Below the pieces are notes generated by a model. The model was not told the origin of the DNA. It saw only the letters and a program-made list of their open reading frames with translations, and did not search any database. The position numbers and the translations under genes were made by a program. A stretch of 36,625 nt of DNA, from the NCBI GenBank assembly GCA_900551925.1, contig URXR01000004.1:1-36625 (forward strand), written 5' to 3'. Positions 15,511 through 23,431 of this stretch are shown one piece after another (position 1 is the first letter of the stretch; each line of letters begins with the position of its first letter). The DNA is from an uncultured Mycoplasmatota bacterium. Its GTDB lineage: Bacteria; Bacillota_I; Bacilli_A; RF39; UBA660.

Positions 15511-17889
15511 ACTTGTTTTATACCTTCTGTAAATCGCATAGCCTCCTCCTCCGATTAAGGCAATTCCTCCGATTATTGAGATAAAGGCTATTGTACTTCC
15601 TGTGTTTGGTACTACTACTCTTTTTAAATTGTTATAGATTATTAAATGGTCTAAATCATTGTCATCTTCTTCTTGTGATTTTATTAACTTATACATATTT
15701 GATTTAGCACTTAATAGTTTTATGTTCCCATCTGTTCCTACTCTAAACTCTACTTCTGTCTTTAAGTTTTGATAGCCACTTGGTGATATTTCTTCTATTA
15801 ATTTGTAGTCTCCTACTGGAATATAGAATTCATATGGCTCTCCTGTTGACTTGTATTTTATAAAGACTTCTCCTTCGCTGTTTTCTATTGTTATTGTTGC
15901 TCCTTTTAATTCTTTTTCATTCGTTATGGCCTGTTTACTTACTTTCATATCTATTGGTACGTTGGTTACTACTATTGTTACTCTCTTTTGAAATTGTCCT
16001 GGATATTCTATCTCTTTTAATGCTTCAAAGGCATTTGGATCTCCTCCTAGATAGGAACTCATTAATTCTTTATCTTTTTCTGTTATACTTCCATCTTGGT
16101 CTACATCACTTGCATATCTATATACTTTTGTTATATCCTCTTCTGCTATTGTTCCTTCTAGTATTCCTACTATTATTGTTAAATCGTTACTATCTATTAC
16201 TCCATCATCTGTTGGATCTCCTAGTCTGTATGTTTCAAGGGGTAACAATACTTCATCTTCTTCTGGAATTGCTTCGGTTCCTTGATCTCTATACTTTAAG
16301 GCGTCAGTATTTGCATCTAAGGTGAACTCGATTGGTTCTTCTAATATCTTATAACTTCCATTAGCTTTTACTTCCTCTAGTATATAGTCTCCATATGGGA
16401 TGTTTTCAAACTCTGCTACTCCATCTTCTCCGGTTACTACATTTTCTACTACATTTCCATAGATATCTGTTGCTGGATCTCTATCTTTATTATATTTTAA
16501 TAATCTAAATTCTACTCCTTCGATTACTTCTCCGGTTTCACTGTCTTGTTTTAATATTGTTATATTCCCATATGGTATGTTATATATTGCTTGAACTTCA
16601 ACATCATTTTTTTCATATTCTACTTCTTCTGCTTCTTCACTCGATACTACTTCAGCATTTACTTCTACTGGTACACAAGCATTCTCTCCTGCTCCAAGCA
16701 TTTCCATTTGTTCATTATCTATTGAATATCCATCTATTACTTCTGTTTCTTTTACATAATATGTTCTTTTGCCGCCTTCTTCTAATGGATAATATAAGTT
16801 ATCCCATGAGACAAATCCATTTTTATCTGTTGTTTTTTCTGGTAATTCGTTTCCTAAGTAATCTTTAGCTTTTACTGTACATTTATCATCTGAAAATATT
16901 CCAAATTTTGCACCTTGCATATTTTTACCAGTATATTTATCTATTTTATGTACTTTTACTGTTCCTTTTCCTATCTCTTGATACTTATATCCTACATATG
17001 CATATACTGTTTTATTTGAAGGCTGAGTAATATAAGTAGTCTTTTGAAGAGTACTACTATTACGATCATATCTAGTTCCACCAGTTTTAAATGATTTTGA
17101 CATACTAATTGGAGTAGTCTGACTATCATCTTTTGAAATTATTGTTAAAGTGTTACCACTTTTTGAAGCAGTAACTCCACTTGGATTACTACCTAATGTA
17201 TAAGTTGATAATACCCCATTTGAATCTGTTAAACTATTAGAAAAGTTGCGATTTGCTTCACTATACTTTAATTCCACTCTATTTGGATCTTGACTAGCAG
17301 CATCACTTGTTGTAAAAGCAAAACTTGGTATAATATTATGATTTAATACAAGCGATCTTATTCTAACAAATTCTGCTGCAACAGAAGGAGCTAAGCTACC
17401 AGTAATAGTGCTTTGAACTGTAGATTGAGATATAGTTCTCCAAGCAGTTGTACCATCAGCTATTTCCTTTGAAGCAAAATGAACAAGCATTTGTGTAGCT
17501 ATTCTAGAAACACTACAACTATTATTACTAGAAGCAGAATAACCATAAGCAAGTATTCTTGACATCAAATCATTTTCCACATTATAACTAGTAGAAACAA
17601 ATGAAGGATTACTTCCATCTGTATTATTCAAAGTAGGTACTCCTCTTTCAGTACAATATACTACATTTCCATTAGAATTATAAATAGTCCAATGATAAGC
17701 AAAAGTATAATCATCACGTTCCTTAACACTATTTATAACTCCATAACTTATATAATTACTAGTATAATTAATTGAACTTTCACTACAACGACTATAATCA
17801 ATTTCATCAGCTTTAACTGTATTTATTCCTACAAAAACTGTAAACGAAATTACAACTAATAATAAAACAGATTTCAAATACTTAAACAT
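15508..17889 (-). CDS. Thioester/Cna-B/dockerin surface adhesin with VPNTG sorting signal
   Basis: A 793-residue wall-anchored protein. Signal peptide 1-27; a putative thioester domain (about 30-300) with Cys79 in VVYCTERG and Gln133 in IATQMLVHF, the pair that in known thioester adhesins forms an internal bond for covalent host attachment; Cna-B/SpaA-like repeats at about 308-440, 441-535 and 645-740; between the second and third a dockerin-like double Ca-binding repeat (about 555-617: DPTDDGVIDSNDL and DVDQDGSITEKDK); then VPNTG (760-764), a membrane helix and RRYKTS, a sortase signal. No sortase gene is in the window. Codon use changes near residue 300 (position about 16990), at the head/stalk border, suggesting the stalk was acquired separately. 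Own promoter and terminator. Confidence 0.88.
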   Translation of the reverse strand: MFKYLKSVLLLVVISFTVFVGINTVKADEIDYSRCSESSINYTSNYISYGVINSVKERDDYTFAYHWTIYNSNGNVVYCTERGVPTLNNTDGSNPSFVSTSYNVENDLMSRILAYGYSASSNNSCSVSRIATQMLVHFASKEIADGTTAWRTISQSTVQSTITGSLAPSVAAEFVRIRSLVLNHNIIPSFAFTTSDAASQDPNRVELKYSEANRNFSNSLTDSNGVLSTYTLGSNPSGVTASKSGNTLTIISKDDSQTTPISMSKSFKTGGTRYDRNSSTLQKTTYITQPSNKTVYAYVGYKYQEIGKGTVKVHKIDKYTGKNMQGAKFGIFSDDKCTVKAKDYLGNELPEKTTDKNGFVSWDNLYYPLEEGGKRTYYVKETEVIDGYSIDNEQMEMLGAGENACVPVEVNAEVVSSEEAEEVEYEKNDVEVQAIYNIPYGNITILKQDSETGEVIEGVEFRLLKYNKDRDPATDIYGNVVENVVTGEDGVAEFENIPYGDYILEEVKANGSYKILEEPIEFTLDANTDALKYRDQGTEAIPEEDEVLLPLETYRLGDPTDDGVIDSNDLTIIVGILEGTIAEEDITKVYRYASDVDQDGSITEKDKELMSSYLGGDPNAFEALKEIEYPGQFQKRVTIVVTNVPIDMKVSKQAITNEKELKGATITIENSEGEVFIKYKSTGEPYEFYIPVGDYKLIEEISPSGYQNLKTEVEFRVGTDGNIKLLSAKSNMYKLIKSQEEDDNDLDHLIIYNNLKRVVVPNTGSTIAFISIIGGIALIGGGGYAIYRRYKTS

Positions 17890-17928
17890 ATCAAATCACT
17901 CCTATCATCTAACCTATTATCTAAAACT

Positions 17929-17957
17929 ATTATAAAGCAAAAAAAAAATAAAGGCAA
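17929..17957 (-). promoter_or_regulatory. Promoter of the adhesin gene
   Basis: On the minus strand TTGCCT (17957-17952), 17-nt spacer containing a T10 tract, TATAAT (17934-17929). The T tract of variable-length type lies between -35 and -10. Confidence 0.75.
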
Positions 17958-17965
17958 CTACTTTT

Positions 17966-18604
17966 TTATTTTTCATTTAAATTTGCATTAGAAAGAAGTA
18001 AAATGTCAAAAAGATATCTATGTTTATCATTAAAATCATTAATACTATTTTTCAAAAATTTATAAACATATTCTATATTATTACCTTCTTTATTTGTATA
18101 TTCATAATAAAGATATAAGAGTTTATCATAATTTTTTTCCTCAAAAAGTCTATCAATTTCTAAACTTAATTTTTCTTTAATCAAAAGTTCTTTTCTAGTT
18201 AAATTTTCTTTATTTATATAACGATTTCCTTTAATAGAGTACTCTATATTAGAAACACTCATTTTTGAAGAAATATCTAATACTTCTCTTTCTTCATCTA
18301 GAAGAAGTCTCGAAAAAAGCACTGGTTTTCCTTCTTTTATTAAAACCCCAATAACCATGAAACCATCAGTAAAAAGGCAAACACTTCCAGCATCCTTCAT
18401 CCCATTCATTTCATATTTTGGTACATTATTAATGAACTCCTCATTAAATACTATTAATTTATTTATCATATCAAAAAGCACTTTATTTTCTACTTTAAAA
18501 AGTGCTACCTTTTTAACATATTTAATGCTATCAGTATCTTCCCATTCAAAATATTCAATCAAATCTTTATTAAAATTAAGTAAAATATCATATATATATA
18601 CCAT
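17966..18604 (-). CDS. DUF3603 family protein
   Basis: The opening MVYIYDILLNFNKDLIEYFEW, followed by an acidic stretch and VALFKV, is the usual start of the DUF3603 family of Firmicutes, whose function is unknown. The protein (212 residues) is soluble, with a central GSVCLFTDGFMVIGVLIKEGKPVLFSRLLLDEE beta-rich part (two adjoining segments) and a helical, charged C-terminus. No catalytic motif is apparent. ATG 18604 has GAGGG 7 nt upstream. It is divergent from uppP and shares a 136-nt intergenic region with repeated elements. Confidence 0.7.
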   Translation of the reverse strand: MVYIYDILLNFNKDLIEYFEWEDTDSIKYVKKVALFKVENKVLFDMINKLIVFNEEFINNVPKYEMNGMKDAGSVCLFTDGFMVIGVLIKEGKPVLFSRLLLDEEREVLDISSKMSVSNIEYSIKGNRYINKENLTRKELLIKEKLSLEIDRLFEEKNYDKLLYLYYEYTNKEGNNIEYVYKFLKNSINDFNDKHRYLFDILLLSNANLNEK

Positions 18605-18614
18605 ATCGATCCCT

Positions 18615-18721
18615 CAAAAATAGTATATACAATTTTTTTTATTTTAATCTATTTAAAAATAGACAAAAATAGTATATAATTAACAAGGTACCAAATCTAA
18701 AAAATAAATACTTTTTAGATT
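18615..18721. promoter_or_regulatory. Shared control region of the DUF3603 gene and uppP
   Basis: A 15-nt sequence (CAAAAATAGTATATA) occurs twice in the same orientation, at 18615-18629 and 18664-18678; the second runs into TATAAT (18675-18680), a probable uppP -10 whose -35 (TTTAAA, 18652-18657) is weak. Closer to uppP an inverted repeat, AATCTAAAAA (18694-18703) and TTTTTAGATT (18712-18721), lies in the leader just ahead of the ribosome-binding site. Confidence 0.45.
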
Positions 18722-18740
18722 CAGAAAGGAATGATAATAA

Positions 18741-19556
18741 ATGAACTTTATCGAAACATTAGAATATATAATTTTAGGAATAATTCAAGGTTTTACTGAA
18801 CCAATTCCCGTATCATCATCTGGTCATGTCATGATATTTAATGACTTATTAAATACTAATATTGATGTTGAACTTTTAGCTATCCTAACTAACTTTGGTA
18901 GTTTAATAGCTATCATTATCTTATATCGAACTAGAATTATAACTTTATTTAAAGACTTCTTTAAACATTTAAAAACTAAAAGTAAACAAACTGAAAATAA
19001 TTTCAAATATTGCCTTTATATAATCGTGGGTACCATACCCGCTGGTATTATGGGACTTATTGTTACCAAAGCTGGAATCTTTGATGTCCTAGAGAACAAC
19101 ATCAAGTTTGTAGGAGTTACTCTTTTAATAACTGCTGGTTTTCTCTTCTTGATAAGAAATATCAAAGGAACTAAGTCAAACAATGATCTAACTTTCAAAG
19201 ATGCCCTTATTGTGGGACTATTTCAAATGGTAGCCTTAGTTCCAGGAATATCTAGAAGTGGTGCTACCATTGTCGGAGGTATGACTAGAAACTTAAAACG
19301 AGACGTAGCCTTTGATTTCTCATTTCTTTTATACATTCCTATTAGTATAGCAACTACCTTACTTGGAGTAACAGATTTATTAACCAGTAATTTAAATGCT
19401 ATAACTATAATCTATTATTTATTAGCAACCTTAATCGCTGGTATTGTAACATATTTTGCTACTAAATGGTTTAGAAATGTCGTAACCAAAGGAAAATTAA
19501 TTTATTTCGTAATATACTGCTTAATCGTAGGTACCCTAGTAGTATTATTCTTATAA
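18741..19556 (+). CDS. uppP: Undecaprenyl-diphosphatase UppP (BacA family)
   Basis: Integral membrane enzyme that removes a phosphate from undecaprenyl pyrophosphate, recycling the lipid carrier for peptidoglycan; overproduction gives bacitracin resistance in other bacteria. The two family signatures are clear: GIIQGFTEPIPVSSSGH (about 13-29; the usual E(F/W)LPISSSGH reads EPIPVSSSGH) and PGISRSGATIVGG (about 168-180). Several hydrophobic segments span the 271 residues, the normal length. ATG follows AGAAAGGAATG. A hairpin in the leader and a repeated element upstream may bear on its expression; a terminator follows. Confidence 0.95.
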   Translation: MNFIETLEYIILGIIQGFTEPIPVSSSGHVMIFNDLLNTNIDVELLAILTNFGSLIAIIILYRTRIITLFKDFFKHLKTKSKQTENNFKYCLYIIVGTIPAGIMGLIVTKAGIFDVLENNIKFVGVTLLITAGFLFLIRNIKGTKSNNDLTFKDALIVGLFQMVALVPGISRSGATIVGGMTRNLKRDVAFDFSFLLYIPISIATTLLGVTDLLTSNLNAITIIYYLLATLIAGIVTYFATKWFRNVVTKGKLIYFVIYCLIVGTLVVLFL

Positions 19557-19560
19557 AAAA

Positions 19561-19584
19561 GTTCTATTTTGTAGAATTTTTTTT
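19561..19584 (+). terminator. Terminator of uppP
   Basis: Stem TTCTA / TAGAA (19562-19566, 19572-19576) with flanking A and T runs, then eight T residues. Confidence 0.75.
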
Positions 19585-19631
19585 GTGCTTTTTAAATTAT
19601 TATTGAATATTTTTATCTAGGAGATGATTTT

Positions 19632-20537
19632 ATGATAATAGGCATTCCTAGATCGTTATTCTACTATCGCTACCAAACTTTAATAAAAACTTTTTTTAAT
19701 GAATTAGACATTGATTACATTATTTCTGATCCCTCTAATAAAAAAATTTTAGAAGATGGAACCAAGCTTGCTCCTGATGAAGCTTGTATAAATTTAAAAC
19801 TTTTTCTAGGACATCTCAAAAACCTAGAAGGAAAATGCAATTATTTTTTTATTCCAAGGATAGAAAGTATCAAAAAAGATGAAAAAGTCTGTACTAACTT
19901 TTATCTTCTCTATGACTTAGCCCATAATCTTTTTGATACCCCAATTATTGATATAAACATCGATGTAACTAAAAACAAATCAGAAAAAAGTGCTTTTATT
20001 GAATTAGGACTTTTACTAGGATTTTCCTACAATAAAACTGTAAATGCTTACAAACACGCTAAAGAAAAAGAAAAGAAAGTTAAAAATAACAATATCTTAA
20101 AACAAACAAGTCTTTTAACTAACAATAATAAAAAAGTATTAATAGCTGGACATCCTTATATCCTCTATGATAAATACTTAAGTAAAACTATTTTAACCAC
20201 TTTAAAAAATAATAATATTGACTTAATCTTTACTGATATATATGATTCTAAAGACATTGAAAAAGAATCAGCTGAGATCTCTACCGATACTTACTGGACA
20301 TTTAATAAAGAAATAATGGGCGCTATTACTAAATACAAAGACAATGTAAATGGTCTAATTTTATTATCAGCTTTCCCTTGTGGTCCCGATTCCTTAACAA
20401 ATGAACTTATAATTAGAAAAATCCATAATCTACCTATTTTAAACATCATTATCGATGAAGCAAGTTCTGAAACAGGACTAATAACTAGATTAGAAAGTTT
20501 TATTGATATTATCAAAAAGGAGGATAATTATGTCTAA
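19632..20537 (+). CDS. DUF2229-like subunit, 2-hydroxyacyl-CoA dehydratase superfamily
   Basis: MIIGIPRSLFYYRY, then LAPDEACINLKLFLGHLKNL (Cys), IPRIESIKKDEKVCTNFY (Cys) and LSAFPCGPDSLTNELI (Cys) match the N-terminal half of the DUF2229/activase-related proteins found next to HgdC-type activators in anaerobes. The cysteines are candidate iron-sulfur ligands. In many Firmicutes this region is fused to the activase and a second HgdB-like part in one very long protein; here it is a separate 301-residue product, the first of three overlapping genes (next start 20530 lies inside this gene). Substrate unknown. Start ATG follows TAGGAGATGA. Confidence 0.8.
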   Translation: MIIGIPRSLFYYRYQTLIKTFFNELDIDYIISDPSNKKILEDGTKLAPDEACINLKLFLGHLKNLEGKCNYFFIPRIESIKKDEKVCTNFYLLYDLAHNLFDTPIIDINIDVTKNKSEKSAFIELGLLLGFSYNKTVNAYKHAKEKEKKVKNNNILKQTSLLTNNNKKVLIAGHPYILYDKYLSKTILTTLKNNNIDLIFTDIYDSKDIEKESAEISTDTYWTFNKEIMGAITKYKDNVNGLILLSAFPCGPDSLTNELIIRKIHNLPILNIIIDEASSETGLITRLESFIDIIKKEDNYV

Positions 20538-21591
20538 AATAATATCTTTTCCTCATATTGGAGATTACGCCTATCTAGTAAAACCCTTTATCGAAAATGT
20601 AACAGATTTAGAAGTTAAAGTTGCTCCACCAATTACTAAAAAAACTATTGAATTAGGTAGTAAATATTCTCCAGATTTCATCTGCATGCCCTTTAAATAC
20701 AATTTAGGCAATTATATCGAAACTTTAGAAAATAATAAAGCCAATATTTTATTCCAATTTGGCGGAGGATGTAGATACGGAAACTATGCTGAACTACAAA
20801 AAACTATTTTAAAAGATTTAGGCTATGATTTTGAGTTTTATGAATTTATCAAAAAAGGTAAAACTAGTTTTAATTACGTTTATAAAACGTTTAATAACAT
20901 AAATCCTAATCTAACTAGAAAAACTCTTCTCAAAGAACTTATTTTAATCTTCTTAAAAATTCTACTATTTGATAAAAGTGAACGATATACTAGAAAAAAA
21001 GTTGAAAAAAATACCGGTGACTTCAAAAAATTAAAATATAAATTTTTAAATGAATTAGCAAATGAAACTAATATATTCAAAATATTAAAAATATCTCATC
21101 ACTACTCTAAAAAAAGAAAAAGTATTAAAACCATAAAACCAAAATTAAAAATAGGTATTATTGGAGAACTTTATACAGCAATGGAACCATTTTCTACTTT
21201 TAACTTAGAAGAAGAACTAAAAAAATATCAAATTAGTGTAAAACGTTTTACAGATGTTTCCTATCTTCTTATCTTTAAAAAAATCTTATCACCTTTTATC
21301 AAAATAAAAGTAAGAAATTATTTAAAATATAAAATTGGTGCCGATGCTACTGATAATGTCTACCGAACTCTGTACCTAAAGAAAAAGCATTATGATGGCA
21401 TAATTCATACTAAACCATTTGGCTGTACTCCAGAAGTTGGAGTAATACCAATTTTAAATAAAATATCAAATGAAAAAAACATCCCTATTATATATTTATC
21501 ATTTGATACTCAAACCTCTAATACTGGTCTAAAAACCAGATTAGAAGCTTTTAATGATATGCTTTTAATGAGAAAGGAACGAAAAAAATGA
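20530..21591 (+). CDS. HgdB/DUF2229-like second subunit
   Basis: Residues PDFICMPFKYNLGNYIETL, FGGGCRYGNYAELQ and KPFGCTPEVGVIPIL carry three spaced cysteines typical of the C-terminal half of DUF2229/2-hydroxyacyl-CoA dehydratase-like proteins; the end (SFDTQTSNTGLKTRLEAFNDML) mirrors the end of the preceding subunit (DEASSETGLITRLESF), so the two are ancient relatives. Together six cysteines could hold a double-cubane or two ordinary clusters at an interface; this is inference. ATG 20530 is chosen over 20503 because AAGGAGG sits 7 nt before it. It overlaps the previous gene by 8 nt and the next by 4 nt, implying coupled translation and fixed stoichiometry. Confidence 0.8.
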   Translation: MSKIISFPHIGDYAYLVKPFIENVTDLEVKVAPPITKKTIELGSKYSPDFICMPFKYNLGNYIETLENNKANILFQFGGGCRYGNYAELQKTILKDLGYDFEFYEFIKKGKTSFNYVYKTFNNINPNLTRKTLLKELILIFLKILLFDKSERYTRKKVEKNTGDFKKLKYKFLNELANETNIFKILKISHHYSKKRKSIKTIKPKLKIGIIGELYTAMEPFSTFNLEEELKKYQISVKRFTDVSYLLIFKKILSPFIKIKVRNYLKYKIGADATDNVYRTLYLKKKHYDGIIHTKPFGCTPEVGVIPILNKISNEKNIPIIYLSFDTQTSNTGLKTRLEAFNDMLLMRKERKK

Positions 21592-22535
21592 CATATGAAA
21601 AAGCCTACTTAGGAATAGATATTGGTTCTATTTCTACTAAAGGTATAATAATAGATAAAAATAATAACATTTTAGCTAAAGATTATATTTGGACCAAAGG
21701 AGATCCTATCGAAGCTGTCAAAAAATTGCTTAAGAATCTTAAAAATAACTTGCCAAAAAACTATCAAGTAGTCTCAGTAGGGACAACTGGAAGCGCTAGA
21801 AGACTAATCGGAATTATGACTGGAGCCAGTATCATTAAAAATGAAATAACTGCTCACGCCATCGGCACCTCTTCCCTTTATAAAGATGTCAAAACCATCT
21901 TTGAAATCGGAGGTCAAGATTCTAAAATTATTCTCTTAAATAATGGCATTGTAACCGATTATGCTATGAATACCATCTGTGCTGCTGGAACCGGAGCCTT
22001 TTTATCAAGTCAAGCCAAAAGATTAGATGTTGATGTCAAAGATTTTGGTAAAATTGCTTTAACTTCCAAAAATCCCACTAAAATTGCTGCTAGATGTACT
22101 GTATTTGCCGAATCAGACTTAGTTCACAAAGCCCAAATGGGTTATAAAAAAGAAGACATAATCGCCGGGCTTTGTTACAGTGTCGTAAACAACTATCTAA
22201 ATAATGTTGCCAAAGGTAAAAAAATAAAACCTCCGATTGTCTTTCAAGGAGGCGTAAGCAAAAATATCGGAGTCGTAAAAGCTTTCCAAGACATCACCAA
22301 AGAAGAAATTATAACTGATGAAAATGGCCACTTAATGGGCGCTTTAGGAGTAGCAATTCTATCCAAAAAAGAAAAAGAAGAACTATTTAATTTTGATATT
22401 TTAGATCTAAATTTTGAAACTAAAGGTTATGAATGTCATAAATGTCCTAATAAATGTGAAATAATAGCTATCAAAAAAGATAAAAAAATAATTGATGCCT
22501 GGGGAAACCGTTGCGAAAAAGGTGCTTTAATATAA
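21588..22535 (+). CDS. 2-hydroxyacyl-CoA dehydratase activator-like ATPase (HgdC family)
   Basis: An ASKHA-fold ATPase that in characterised systems passes a single electron, driven by ATP hydrolysis, to the dehydratase. GIDIGSISTKGIIID is the phosphate-1 loop, FEIGGQDSK the phosphate-2 segment and FQGGVSKN the adenosine-binding part. Cys131 (NTICAAGTGAF) and Cys170 (AARCTVFAESD) would hold the [4Fe-4S] cluster bridging a homodimer. A C-terminal extension carries CHKCPNKCE and NRCEKG, four further cysteines. Overlaps the previous gene by 4 nt (ATGA). No acyl-CoA transferase or ligase is nearby, so amino-acid fermentation is not implied by context; a double-cubane-protein reductase role is an alternative. 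Confidence 0.88.
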   Translation: MTYEKAYLGIDIGSISTKGIIIDKNNNILAKDYIWTKGDPIEAVKKLLKNLKNNLPKNYQVVSVGTTGSARRLIGIMTGASIIKNEITAHAIGTSSLYKDVKTIFEIGGQDSKIILLNNGIVTDYAMNTICAAGTGAFLSSQAKRLDVDVKDFGKIALTSKNPTKIAARCTVFAESDLVHKAQMGYKKEDIIAGLCYSVVNNYLNNVAKGKKIKPPIVFQGGVSKNIGVVKAFQDITKEEIITDENGHLMGALGVAILSKKEKEELFNFDILDLNFETKGYECHKCPNKCEIIAIKKDKKIIDAWGNRCEKGALI

Positions 22536-22557
22536 AAAAACTCTTAAAAAAGAGTTC
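22534..22557 (-). terminator. Terminator of the tRNA-Arg transcript
   Basis: Minus-strand stem AACTCTT / AAGAGTT with TTTT loop and seven T residues after; it may also slow plus-strand readthrough from the activator operon. Confidence 0.75.
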
Positions 22558-22568
22558 CTAATCTAATA

Positions 22569-22645
22569 TGGCGCGCCCGGAAGGATTTGAACCCTCAACC
22601 TCTTGGTCCGTAGCCAAACGCTCTATCCAATTGAGCTACGGGCGC
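22569..22645 (-). tRNA. tRNA-Arg (anticodon ACG)
   Basis: On the minus strand the full cloverleaf can be drawn: acceptor GCGCCCG / CGGGCGC, D arm GCTC...GAGC, anticodon stem TTTGG / CCAAG with loop CTACGGA (anticodon ACG, so A34 should be deaminated to inosine), T stem GAGGG / CCTTC with TTCAAAT loop, discriminator G, and an encoded CCA (22571-22569). It reads CGN arginine codons. Confidence 0.95.
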
Positions 22646-22700
22646 AAAATATTAACAAAATAAATTATACACTAAAAATTATAATATTTCAATACCTTTA

Positions 22701-22730
22701 CTAAAAAACCTCATCAAAAAATGAGGTTTT
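22701..22730 (-). terminator. Terminator of the mur-ftsQ operon
   Basis: Stem AAAACCTCAT / ATGAGGTTTT (arms 22730-22721 and 22713-22704 on the minus strand), followed by T residues. It overlaps the ftsQ stop. Confidence 0.85.
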
Positions 22731-23430
22731 AATCAATTTCAAAATAATTACCACTATCTAAATAAAGCACTCCTGTCTTACCTTCAAACTTAGTAACCAT
22801 TTCATCATATTTATTTAAACTTTTAAACTTCGGAAGATTAATAAATACCCTATTAGAATCATTCATATAAAGAACAAATCTATCTTCATCATACTTATTA
22901 GGATAATATCTTATATCAGATATTTTTTGAATAATTTTGTAATCAATACTATCCATTTTTTCTAATAATGTACTATATTTAGTATCTGGAACATAATTAA
23001 CTAGATGAGGAATATCTAAATCATATAAAGAAGTATTATCTATCTCTTTACCTGTATTAAATACTATTTTATTAGTATCTTCTCTAACAAACAAAGGCTT
23101 ATACTCATCTACATAAATATGAACTTCAAAAAATATATTTTTCTTTACTTTAGCATCTTTAATAAATTCACTCTTTTCCAATGATTTCTCTATTTTATCA
23201 CCAGTAGTTAAATAAAAATTAGGATAATCTTCAAGTGAAGCTAATTCTATAATTTCTTCATCAGAAAGTATAGTATTATCATGAACTATAATAGTTTTTA
23301 TTTCCGTTTTAAAAACATAAGCTCCAAGAAGAAGTAAAATAAACCCTATTACAAGTACAAAAAACAATACTACTAAAAATATTCTAAATCCTCTTCTAAC
23401 TTTTTTATCCTTCTTTTTATTCTTACTCAT
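22729..23430 (-). CDS. divIB: Cell division protein FtsQ/DivIB
   Basis: Bitopic divisome protein that, with FtsL/DivIC, regulates septal peptidoglycan synthesis. A basic cytoplasmic head (MSKNKKKDKKVRRG), one membrane helix (about 17-40) and an extracellular POTRA-like domain (EIKTIIVHDNTILSDEEIIE...) with the family pattern of strand, two helices and EVHIYVDEYKPLFVRE. 233 residues, at the short end for DivIB, without a long C-terminal tail. Starts one base after the murB stop, so translation is probably coupled. Its placement after murG-murB agrees with division and wall clusters in Firmicutes. Confidence 0.9.
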   Translation of the reverse strand: MSKNKKKDKKVRRGFRIFLVVLFFVLVIGFILLLLGAYVFKTEIKTIIVHDNTILSDEEIIELASLEDYPNFYLTTGDKIEKSLEKSEFIKDAKVKKNIFFEVHIYVDEYKPLFVREDTNKIVFNTGKEIDNTSLYDLDIPHLVNYVPDTKYSTLLEKMDSIDYKIIQKISDIRYYPNKYDEDRFVLYMNDSNRVFINLPKFKSLNKYDEMVTKFEGKTGVLYLDSGNYFEID

Positions 23431-23431
23431 C

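Noticed and set aside
15888..16868. Long Leu-rich open frames on the plus strand inside the adhesin gene
   Set aside because: They are compositional shadows of A-ending, purine-rich codons of the minus-strand gene, lack ribosome-binding sites and give unnatural Leu/Tyr runs.
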